Position numbers and translations under genes: made by a program
The notes under the pieces: generated by a model
What the model was told of the DNA's origin: nothing
Databases searched by the model: none
The model's input: only the letters and a program-made list of their open reading frames with translations
Source of the DNA: JBHEPS01 sp046261635
GTDB taxonomy: Bacteria > Acidobacteriota > Thermoanaerobaculia > Gp7-AA8
DNA length: 7,402 bases
Assembly: GCA_046261635.1 (NCBI GenBank)
Contig: JBHEOL010000101.1
Location: 1 to 7,402 of the forward strand
Direction of reading: 5' to 3'
Shown here: piece by piece, positions 1-5,469 of the stretch
Numbering within the stretch: the stretch's first letter is position 1
Layout of the letters: each line of letters begins with the position of its first letter

Positions 1-18
1 ATGCCGCAGTGCGGCCGA

Positions 19-1617
19 TCAGGAACGATCCACGTCTTCGGTCGCCACCGGCTGCGGTTCCGTGGCGTCCTCCTCTACCGTGGACTCGTCGTCATCCACC
101 GAAGCGTCCTCGTCTTCGGCATACTCCTGATCGCCATCTTCATCTTCATCTTCATATTCTTCGTCGTCATCGCCTTCGACGACGGCCGATTCGACCTCGG
201 CCATCTCGTGCTCGGTGGCGAGCTCGATCGCCCGCGTCGCCATTTCCTCGTCCACGCCCTCGATGGCGATGAGGTCATCGACACTCGCATTGAGAATCGA
301 ATCGAGGTCGTCGTATCCGGCATTCTCGAGAAGGTCGGCCAGTTCCTGGTCCATCTCCTCGATGTCGTGGACGTTGGTTTCCGCGCGTGCCTCGGCCATC
401 GCCTGGTGCAGCATCGCGGTGAGCGCGTCGGCCACCTCGCCCTTGACCTCTTCCTCGGACTTGATGTCGATCTTCGCACGGATCAGCTCGGCCGCGAGGC
501 GCACGTTGAGGCCTCGCTTGCCGATCGCCAGCGACAGCTGGTCATTGTCCACGATCACGTCGAGGTTCGGGCGCATCCCCTCGTCCGAGGTGACCGCGAC
601 GCGCGTGATCTTCGCCGGGGCGAGCGCGTTCTGCGCGTACGTGACGATGTCGTCGGTCCAGGGAATGATGTCGATCTTCTCGCCGCGAAGCTCGCGGATG
701 ATCGACTGCACGCGCGATCCCTTGACTCCGACGCAGGCGCCGACGGGATCGACGTCCCGCTCGCGTGAGGTCACCGCGATCTTCGCGCGCTCTCCCGGCT
801 CGCGGACCGCCCCCTTGATCATCACCGTGCCATCGTAGATCTCGGGAACTTCCATCTCGAAGAGCTTGATCAGAAGCCTTGGATCGGTGCGCGAGAGAAC
901 CACCTGCGGCCCCTTCGGCTGCGTGTGGACGTCGATGATCACCGCCTTGATCCGGTCGCCGGCCGCATAACGCTCGGCCCGCGACTGCTGCGACCGCGGG
1001 ATCGCTCCCTCGGTCTTTCCGTTCAGGTCGATGATCATGTCGCCGCGCTCGAACCGCTTGACGTATCCGTTCTCCAGCTCCCCGACCTTGTCGGCGAACT
1101 CCTTATAGACCTTCTCGCGCTCCGCCTCACGGACCTTCTGATAGAGGACCTGCTTGGCCGACTGCGCCGCGATCCGCCCCAACTCCTCGGGCGGCTTGCT
1201 CAACGGAATCTTCACCAGGTCACCCGGCTCGACGTCCTTGTCGAGCTTACGGGCTTCCCACGTCCGGATCTCGGTCAGCGGATCGTCGACGATGTCCACG
1301 ACCGTCTTCATGAGATGGTCGATCCGGATCTGTCCGCCCGCCTCGGCCGCCGGATCGAACTTCTTCGCATCCTCGACCACCAGCTGCGCAACCGGATCCT
1401 CGACCTCTTCCGAGGTCGCGACCACGTCCTTCACGATGTAGATCTGAACCGCACCCGTCTCCCGGTCCATATCGGTGTGAATCGGCTCACGGGTCTTGTA
1501 GTACTTCTTCGCGGCGGTCGCCAGAGCGTCCTCGAGCGCCGAGAATACGCGCTCGACGTCGATCGACTTCTCGTGGGCCAGTGCCCGGATGTCCCTGCCT
1601 ACGTTTTCGCTGAACAT
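19..1617 (-). CDS. nusA: Transcription termination/antitermination factor NusA
   Basis: This is the RNA-polymerase-associated elongation factor that modulates pausing, intrinsic termination and antitermination in the cytoplasm. The 532-residue protein shows the family order: an N-terminal RNAP-binding domain (1-175, with KQVLYQKVREAERE at 155-168), an S1 domain (about 178-247), KH1 (about 290-345, GVKG at 297-300), KH2 (about 350-398, GKRG at 366-369) and one helix-hairpin-helix acidic-repeat-like module (about 424-470). After that comes a tail in which 26 of residues 481-520 are Asp or Glu. The open frame continues 55 codons upstream, but MFSENVGRDI matches the family N-terminus and is preceded by AAGGAG nine bases away, so 1617 is chosen. 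Compared with E. coli NusA as I recall it, the N-terminal domain carries roughly 40 extra residues (about 70-115) and there is one C-terminal repeat instead of two. It lies 58 bases downstream of rimP in the usual operon order. The stop TGA is at 21-19, and any following gene is outside the window. Confidence 0.97.
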   Translation of the reverse strand: MFSENVGRDIRALAHEKSIDVERVFSALEDALATAAKKYYKTREPIHTDMDRETGAVQIYIVKDVVATSEEVEDPVAQLVVEDAKKFDPAAEAGGQIRIDHLMKTVVDIVDDPLTEIRTWEARKLDKDVEPGDLVKIPLSKPPEELGRIAAQSAKQVLYQKVREAEREKVYKEFADKVGELENGYVKRFERGDMIIDLNGKTEGAIPRSQQSRAERYAAGDRIKAVIIDVHTQPKGPQVVLSRTDPRLLIKLFEMEVPEIYDGTVMIKGAVREPGERAKIAVTSRERDVDPVGACVGVKGSRVQSIIRELRGEKIDIIPWTDDIVTYAQNALAPAKITRVAVTSDEGMRPNLDVIVDNDQLSLAIGKRGLNVRLAAELIRAKIDIKSEEEVKGEVADALTAMLHQAMAEARAETNVHDIEEMDQELADLLENAGYDDLDSILNASVDDLIAIEGVDEEMATRAIELATEHEMAEVESAVVEGDDDEEYEDEDEDGDQEYAEDEDASVDDDESTVEEDATEPQPVATEDVDRS

Positions 1618-1626
1618 TCGATGCTG

Positions 1627-1632
1627 CTCCTT
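1627..1632 (-). promoter_or_regulatory. Ribosome binding site of nusA
   Basis: On the minus strand AAGGAG lies nine bases before the ATG at 1617-1615. It decides the start, because the frame stays open for 55 more codons upstream, overlapping the end of rimP, with no family similarity there. Confidence 0.8.
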
Positions 1633-1638
1633 GCACCC

Positions 1639-1660
1639 GGAGGCGGCTCGACCGCCCTCC
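1639..1660 (-). other. Hairpin in the rimP-nusA spacer
   Basis: The 58-base gap between rimP and nusA contains an inverted repeat: on the minus strand GGAGGGCGG, loop TCGAG, CCGCCTCC, which pairs over eight positions with one bulged base. No T-run follows, so it is not an intrinsic terminator. It sits just upstream of the nusA ribosome binding site and could be an mRNA processing or stability element. No function is shown. Confidence 0.4.
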
Positions 1661-1675
1661 GCTTCCTCACGTTTC

Positions 1676-2146
1676 TCAGATCTCGACTTCGAGCCGCGAT
1701 TCCTTGATCGTCTCCATCGGTATCTCGTACTGCTTGCGGCTCTTCGTCTTCGGGTCCATGACGACGATCTGCTCCCCGTCATACGACTCGAGAATCCCCA
1801 CGATCACGTGAAGACCCCCGATGGCCCGCGAGGTCTTCACCCTCACGAGCCGCCCGATGAACTTTTCATAGTCCGACGGCCGGTAAAACTTTCGGTCCAG
1901 CCCCGGTGAGGACACCTGCAGTTCGTAAGCCCCCGGAATCGGGTCCTCCACGTCCAGCAGCGCACTCACCTGGTGGGAGATCAGCTGACAGTCGTCCAGC
2001 GTGACCCCCCCGTCATCTCTTTCGATGTCAATTCGCAGCAGGTAACCCCGACCCTGGGGCCTGTAGTCGATGTGGACGAGCTCAAGCCCTTCCGCCTCAA
2101 CGACTTCGGTGATCTGCCGTTCGACTTTCGGATTCAATTCCGCCAT
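1676..2146 (-). CDS. rimP: Ribosome maturation factor RimP
   Basis: RimP assists late maturation of the 30S ribosomal subunit in the cytoplasm. The 156-residue product matches the family's usual length of about 150. The N-terminal alpha/beta domain (1-85) carries GVTLDDCQLISHQVSALLD (47-65) and the family signature YELQVSSPGLDR (74-85). The C-terminal SH3-like beta domain follows (about 88-156). The frame is open upstream to 2332, but that extension translates the leader hairpins and the heptad repeat (LLPSAFCLLTS) and has no RimP character, so MAELNPKVER at 2146 is chosen. No good Shine-Dalgarno is visible; the bases just upstream read GTTGCTCTTCAT after a T-run. It is the first gene of a rimP-nusA operon, and a terminator-like hairpin stands immediately before it, so its expression may be set by attenuation. 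Confidence 0.95.
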   Translation of the reverse strand: MAELNPKVERQITEVVEAEGLELVHIDYRPQGRGYLLRIDIERDDGGVTLDDCQLISHQVSALLDVEDPIPGAYELQVSSPGLDRKFYRPSDYEKFIGRLVRVKTSRAIGGLHVIVGILESYDGEQIVVMDPKTKSRKQYEIPMETIKESRLEVEI

Positions 2147-2158
2147 ATGAAGAGCAAC

Positions 2159-2184
2159 AAAAAAAGCGGCCACTCGGCCGCTTT
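2159..2184 (-). terminator. Intrinsic terminator hairpin in the rimP leader (attenuator candidate)
   Basis: On the minus strand a perfect nine-pair stem, AAAGCGGCC / GGCCGCTTT with loop GAGT, runs into seven consecutive T (2165-2159, the first three within the stem). This is a textbook Rho-independent terminator in the minus direction only; the plus strand has just TTT after the stem. Its T-run ends 12 bases before the rimP ATG, leaving essentially no room for a rimP promoter downstream of it. It therefore lies inside the leader rather than simply closing the upstream PilZ transcript. Confidence 0.75.
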
Positions 2185-2201
2185 CGTGGTAATTCGAAAG
2201 C
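2180..2201 (-). promoter_or_regulatory. Alternative (antiterminator-like) hairpin in the rimP leader
   Basis: On the minus strand GCTTTCG, loop AATTACCA, CGAAAGC forms a perfect seven-pair stem. Its 3' arm (2186-2180) overlaps the 5' arm of the terminator stem (2184-2176) by five bases, so the two hairpins cannot both be fully formed. Overlap of this kind is the hallmark of transcription attenuators. The ligand or protein that would choose between them is not evident. Confidence 0.5.
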
Positions 2202-2210
2202 TGTCGGCGC

Positions 2211-2239
2211 ATGCTAACACGCATACGCAAGGGCAACAA
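2211..2239 (-). promoter_or_regulatory. Possible rimP-nusA promoter
   Basis: On the minus strand TTGTTG (2239-2234) and TAGCAT (2216-2211) are separated by 17 bases and give a modest match to a sigma-70 promoter (four of six at -10). Transcription would start near 2204, immediately before the two leader hairpins, giving a leader of roughly 58 bases. This is inference from motifs only. Confidence 0.3.
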
Positions 2240-2285
2240 CAGGGACTCTGGAGGGAGCATTCCGCATAAATGCGGCGGGAAGGAG

Positions 2286-2446
2286 GAAGTCAGAAGGCAG
2301 AAGGCAGAAGGCAGAAGTAAAGGCAACAGCAAAGGCTTAATTGGGTTCCTACCCTCACCTGAGGAGCGGTCGAGCCGTTTCGACCGACGGGGCCAAGCTT
2401 GGTTCTTGCTCTTACTTCTGCCTTCTGCCTTCTGACTTCTGCCTTA
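2286..2446. repeat. Inverted heptad-repeat element 1 (GGCAGAA family)
   Basis: The left arm (2286-2320) is five tandem heptads of the type GAAGGCA, bounded by GAAGTCA and GAAGTAA. The right arm (2412-2446) is the same array inverted. Positions 2298-2320 and 2412-2434 are perfectly complementary over 23 bases, with a 91-base interior. The interior holds an inverted repeat CGGTCGA/TCGACCG (2367-2386) and a ten-base palindrome CCAAGCTTGG (2393-2402). The element lies between the PilZ gene and rimP, and the PilZ stop codon (2446-2444) is part of its right arm. It may form a large hairpin at the 3' end of the PilZ transcript. Confidence 0.85.
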
Positions 2447-3127
2447 GCCTCTTTCCAGGCTTTGCTCGGCGAGGATCCGGATCATCAGCCGGGTCGCCTG
2501 GTCTGCCTTCTCATAGGTCTTGCGGAGGAGGTCGATATGGGCGGGGTCCTCCAGGGCGGAGACCGTGAATCCTTCGGCCGGCTGCTTGGGGTCGGAGGTG
2601 CCGATCTGTTTCCACCCCTTGGGAGTCATCGAGCTCGACAGGTAACTTTCCATCGCATCCGGAACGGTATGACGCTGTCCCGAGGGCGCTCGGAGCGTGA
2701 GGATCCGATCGGACCGGAAGATCGTCATTCTCTCGGCCAGCGGGATGAAGCTGCCGCGGGCGTTGGCGACCTGCTCTTCGACCGCCCGCTTCACCCGGTC
2801 CGAGATGACCTCCTTCAGCCGGCGGGCCCCCTCCCCGTCGGGATCCGTATAGCGGAGGCCGATCGTATAGATGTTCTTCCTGAAATCTCTGGTCTGGCGC
2901 TCGATCCGGCAACGGACGACCTCTGCGGGGATCGACAGCCGCTCACCCATCCACTGAAACGCGAGATTCCCGTTCCGGCCGAGAGGGAGGGGCTGCAGAT
3001 CGACGACCCGTGCGCCATGGAGGCTGAAGTCGACGATCTCGACCTCGACGCCGCCGAGGGAAGCGACGAGCGGCTCCTGAAACAGGAGACGCTGGAAACG
3101 GCGGCGGTCGAATCCATCGCGAGACAT
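2444..3127 (-). CDS. PilZ-domain protein (putative c-di-GMP receptor)
   Basis: The 227-residue soluble protein starts with a PilZ domain (about 5-115). It has the two c-di-GMP-binding signatures: an Arg cluster with RxxxR spacing (R9 and R13 in DRRRFQR) and DFSLHG at 33-38, fitting (D/N)xSxxG. The family senses cyclic di-GMP and commonly controls motility, adhesion or exopolysaccharide. The C-terminal half (115-227) has helix-like stretches but no domain I recognise, and may be an output or partner-binding part. The ATG at 3127 is the first possible start, because an in-frame TAG lies five codons upstream. There is no Shine-Dalgarno; a TAGAAT box stands nine bases before the ATG, suggesting a leaderless message. 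The stop TAA is supplied by the right arm of repeat element 1. The target process is not revealed by the neighbours. Confidence 0.85.
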   Translation of the reverse strand: MSRDGFDRRRFQRLLFQEPLVASLGGVEVEIVDFSLHGARVVDLQPLPLGRNGNLAFQWMGERLSIPAEVVRCRIERQTRDFRKNIYTIGLRYTDPDGEGARRLKEVISDRVKRAVEEQVANARGSFIPLAERMTIFRSDRILTLRAPSGQRHTVPDAMESYLSSSMTPKGWKQIGTSDPKQPAEGFTVSALEDPAHIDLLRKTYEKADQATRLMIRILAEQSLERG

Positions 3128-3136
3128 GGGGAGACG

Positions 3137-3142
3137 ATTCTA
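3137..3142 (-). promoter_or_regulatory. -10-like box directly before the PilZ gene
   Basis: On the minus strand TAGAAT (five of six to TATAAT) is followed by nine bases and then ATG. No ribosome binding site fits in between. A transcript from this box would begin about three bases before the start codon. The -35 region is poor (TTTGGA 18 bases upstream). Confidence 0.4.
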
Positions 3143-3201
3143 GCGGGAGGGGCGGCAGGCTCCAAACAAAACGGTCAAAACGGTTCCGAACCCAGGACAC
3201 G

Positions 3202-3229
3202 GAAAGGCCGTCCCGAGGGACGGCCTTTC
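3202..3229 (-). terminator. Hairpin after the secreted-protein gene (terminator candidate)
   Basis: A perfect inverted repeat of 13 bases, GAAAGGCCGTCCC / GGGACGGCCTTTC with a two-base centre (in practice a CGAG-type loop), lies 23 bases past the stop codon of the secreted-protein gene and before the PilZ promoter region. Only three T follow the stem on either strand, so it may be a weak, bidirectional or Rho-assisted terminator, or a 3'-end stabiliser. Confidence 0.55.
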
Positions 3230-3252
3230 TGCTGTGGCTCTTGAAACAGGGA

Positions 3253-4203
3253 TCAGTCGCGACGGACCAGGCGCTTGATCGGCTTCGCGCCGTAAATGCA
3301 GCCGAAGTCGAGCACCGGGATGTACTGTGCCTCGAGGTAGGTCGGATCGTTCGACTTGTTGTCGAGGAGCGAGCCGTAGGCGAGAAAGCCCGGATCGCTG
3401 CCGCTGCTGATCGGCTGCTGCTCGAGCAGCACCCAGGCGCCCGTCCCGGTGAACCCGGGGAACAGGTCTGCGACTGACTGCTGGGAAAAACCGAGGGGCG
3501 GGAGCGAAACGGTTACGGTCGCACCAAACTGCTGCCCGTTCGACTGGAACAGCCGGGCGGTGACAACGGCCGACGAGAACTGCGAAGCGTTCACGATGCC
3601 GATGTTCGTGCGGTAATTGATGTTCTCGCGAATGCCCGTGATGAAGACCTGGTGGAGCTGCTCGGTGATCGCGTCGGGGGAGACGAAGTTGAACCAGGGA
3701 ATCCCCGGGATCAGCTGACCGAACGTCGCGCCAGCCGCGTCAGTCGTGTAGATGCGCGCCTCGACCGTGATCGGAAGGCAGTCAGCCGCGTTGGTGTCGC
3801 AGGCCGTGCAGTTTCCTCCTTCGCGGCACGCGAAGAAGATGAGCTGGCCGACCGTGCCCGTCGCCGGATCCGTCGAGTCCGCCTGCCCGAAGACTTGGAG
3901 CATGATGTCGACGATCTCGCGCCGCTCACCGGGCTCGAATACGGGAAGCCGCCGAGTGTTGGCCGGATCCGTGACGTTCTCGTTGTTCTGGCCCTGTCGT
4001 GCGAAGGCCACGTCGACCACGACGGGCTGGTTGCTCACGTTCGCGATCCAGACGTCGGTCCGGAAGAACGCGTTGTTCCCGGCAGGCGTCTTTCCCGCGA
4101 CCGGCAGATACACAACGTCGGCCGAGCGGAACGAGCTCGCCATCGCGCTGGTCGCCATCAGACCCACCAGCGCGGCAATCATGAAGATTTTTCTGTTCGC
4201 CAT
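3253..4203 (-). CDS. Secreted protein of unknown function with a duplicated beta domain
   Basis: No named family is recognised. The 316-residue protein begins with a Sec-type signal peptide (MANRK, hydrophobic 6-19, likely cut after AMA at 22). The mature part looks beta-rich and contains an internal duplication. Residues 46-124 and 196-261 share RT(D/N)-x-x-I-x-N-x-S, then a proline/glycine turn, VAD/IVD, F-G or F-T-G and a TG-x-x-x-L strand. Four cysteines cluster at 126, 132, 135 and 142 in the first copy, and one more is at 302. A block YGSLLDNKSNDPTYLEAQ (276-293) resembles a motif I associate with secreted Acidobacteriota proteins. The frame opens 11 codons earlier, but MANRK has the signal peptide right behind it and AAGGGG six bases upstream. 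It is transcribed alone, divergent from rluD, and is followed by a hairpin. A cell-surface or extracellular structural role is possible but unproven. Confidence 0.8.
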   Translation of the reverse strand: MANRKIFMIAALVGLMATSAMASSFRSADVVYLPVAGKTPAGNNAFFRTDVWIANVSNQPVVVDVAFARQGQNNENVTDPANTRRLPVFEPGERREIVDIMLQVFGQADSTDPATGTVGQLIFFACREGGNCTACDTNAADCLPITVEARIYTTDAAGATFGQLIPGIPWFNFVSPDAITEQLHQVFITGIRENINYRTNIGIVNASQFSSAVVTARLFQSNGQQFGATVTVSLPPLGFSQQSVADLFPGFTGTGAWVLLEQQPISSGSDPGFLAYGSLLDNKSNDPTYLEAQYIPVLDFGCIYGAKPIKRLVRRD

Positions 4204-4273
4204 TCGATTCCCCTTATCTAGGATTGCCCGCCTCATTCCGAGAGGACATCCACTTCCCTCAGCATGTCGGGCT

Positions 4274-4302
4274 ATTGTAGACGACGTTGCGATCTCCGCG
4301 AA
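4274..4302 (-). promoter_or_regulatory. Possible promoter of the secreted-protein gene
   Basis: On the minus strand TACAAT (4279-4274, five of six to TATAAT) has TTCGCG 17 bases upstream (4302-4297), a weak -35. The resulting leader would be about 65 bases and includes the AAGGGG ribosome binding site (4215-4210). This contrasts with the leaderless-looking rluD promoter on the other strand. Confidence 0.35.
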
Positions 4303-4312
4303 GCGGCCCGCG

Positions 4313-4318
4313 TATACT
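4313..4318 (+). promoter_or_regulatory. -10-like box directly before rluD
   Basis: TATACT (five of six to TATAAT) is followed by seven bases and then GTG at 4326. Transcription would start at or one base before the start codon, so the message would be leaderless. No Shine-Dalgarno precedes either the GTG or the next ATG (4353). Confidence 0.4.
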
Positions 4319-4325
4319 CCGCCTC

Positions 4326-5339
4326 GTGGCTTCCACTGTTCACCGTTTCCTCATGGATCGAGAGTGGGACGGATCGCGGCTCGATCAGGTTCTCACCGCC
4401 CTTCTCCCTGAACACAGCCGAAGCTTCCTCTCATCCCTGATCGCCGACGGCCGCGTTGCAATTTCCGGGCGAACCGTCACCCGCAAGTCCGAGCGCGTCG
4501 AGGCCGGCACCGAGGTCACCATCGAGATCCCCCCGCCGGCCTCCACCGATGTGATCGCTCAGGACATCCCCCTCACCATCCTCTATCAGGACGCCGATCT
4601 GGTCGTCATCGACAAACCGGCCGGCCTCGTCGTCCACCCCGCCGCCGGCCATGCCGACTCGACCCTGGTCAACGCGCTGCTCCATCATGTTTCAGACCTG
4701 AGCGGCATCGGCGGTGAAATTCGTCCGGGAATCGTCCACCGCCTCGACAAGGACACGAGCGGCGTGCTTCTGGTCGCCAAGAACGATGCGGCCCACCGCG
4801 CCCTCTCCGCGGCCTGGAACAGCGGCGCGGTCCGGAAAACCTATCTCACCCTCGTCTACGGCGCGCCGAAGACGCCCGAAGGGGTGATCGAAGGCGCGAT
4901 CGGACGCGATCCGCGCGACCGCAAGAAGATGGCCGTCGTCAGCCGCGGCCGCCCCGCCCGCACCCTCTACACCACCCTCGAGGCGTTCCGCTACGTCTCG
5001 CTTCTCTCCTGCCGCCTCGAAACCGGCCGCACTCATCAGCTCCGCGTCCATCTCAAGTCGATCGGCCACCCGATCCTGGGCGACCCCACCTACTCCGGCC
5101 CCCAGTGGCGCGGCATCCCCGACAAGCGCCTCCAGAAAGCGATCGCGGCCATGACCCGCCAGGCCCTCCACGCCTCCTCCCTCGAGCTCGACCACCCCAC
5201 GACCGGAGAGCGCATGAAGTTCGAAGCGCCGCTCCCGGCCGACTTCGAGGCGCTATTGGAAGCGGTCCGTGGGGAGGCCGGAAGTCAGAAGGCAGAGGAA
5301 AAAACAAGGCAGAAGGCAGAAGGCAGAAGGCAGAAGTAA
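4326..5339 (+). CDS. rluD: 23S rRNA pseudouridine synthase, RluD type
   Basis: The enzyme isomerises uridines to pseudouridine in 23S rRNA (helix 69 in E. coli). An N-terminal S4 RNA-binding domain (about 16-65, GSRLDQVLTALL) precedes the RluA-family catalytic domain (80-310). The signature HRLDKDTSG is at 138-146 with catalytic Asp141, and LETGRTHQLRVH is at 231-242. S4 plus RluA architecture and length favour RluD over RluA or RluC. GTG 4326 is chosen because the encoded ASTVHRFLMDREWDG covers the strand before S4 found in homologues; ATG 4353 and TTG 4287 are alternatives. The last 19 residues (319-337, GSQKAEEKTRQKAEGRRQK) are translated heptad repeat and not part of the family, so the element has replaced the original 3' end and supplies the stop TAA. 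The gene converges on punA. Confidence 0.95.
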   Translation: MASTVHRFLMDREWDGSRLDQVLTALLPEHSRSFLSSLIADGRVAISGRTVTRKSERVEAGTEVTIEIPPPASTDVIAQDIPLTILYQDADLVVIDKPAGLVVHPAAGHADSTLVNALLHHVSDLSGIGGEIRPGIVHRLDKDTSGVLLVAKNDAAHRALSAAWNSGAVRKTYLTLVYGAPKTPEGVIEGAIGRDPRDRKKMAVVSRGRPARTLYTTLEAFRYVSLLSCRLETGRTHQLRVHLKSIGHPILGDPTYSGPQWRGIPDKRLQKAIAAMTRQALHASSLELDHPTTGERMKFEAPLPADFEALLEAVRGEAGSQKAEEKTRQKAEGRRQK

Positions 5340-5469
5340 GGTCAACAGCAAAATCCCCCTATCCGACATCCCCCGGTCGCGTCGCCCGCCCGCCTTTGCC
5401 TTTACTTCTGCCTTCTGCCTTCTGACTTCTGCCTTAACTACTGCCTTCTGCCTTCTGCCTTCTGCCTTC
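5281..5469. repeat. Inverted heptad-repeat element 2 between rluD and punA
   Basis: The left arm (5281-5339) holds GGCAGAA heptads interrupted by GAGGAAAAAACAA. The right arm (5402-5469) is the inverted array, in two blocks. Positions 5317-5339 and 5402-5424 are perfectly complementary over 23 bases around a 62-base interior. Positions 5402-5436 are identical, over all 35 bases, to 2412-2446 of element 1. The element overlaps the 3' ends of both converging genes: rluD ends at TAA 5337-5339 in the left arm, and punA ends at TAA 5436-5434 in the right arm. It could act as a bidirectional 3'-end hairpin. Confidence 0.85.

Noticed and set aside
1..768. Long open frame on the plus strand at the left edge, with an IFIFIFIF stretch
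   Set aside because: It is the antisense shadow of nusA; the repetitive stretch is the complement of the Asp/Glu codons of the acidic tail.
2186..2290. tRNA gene upstream of rimP, as metY in E. coli
   Set aside because: No cloverleaf, T-loop or anticodon arm can be found on either strand in this stretch.
2147..2332. N-terminal extension of RimP resembling a signal peptide (LLPLLLPSAFCLL)
   Set aside because: The hydrophobic string is the heptad repeat read on the minus strand, followed by the leader hairpins. RimP is cytoplasmic and family similarity starts at MAELNPK.
2399..3244. Open frame on the plus strand opposite the PilZ gene
   Set aside because: It begins in the repeat, has no family similarity, and lies wholly antisense to a gene with clear PilZ motifs.
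4287..4325. Upstream TTG start for rluD
   Set aside because: It would place the TATACT box inside the coding sequence and adds arginine-rich residues without family similarity. GTG 4326 is better.
5281..5469. Possible CRISPR array
   Set aside because: The unit is a seven-base tandem without spacers, arranged as inverted arms. No cas genes are nearby.
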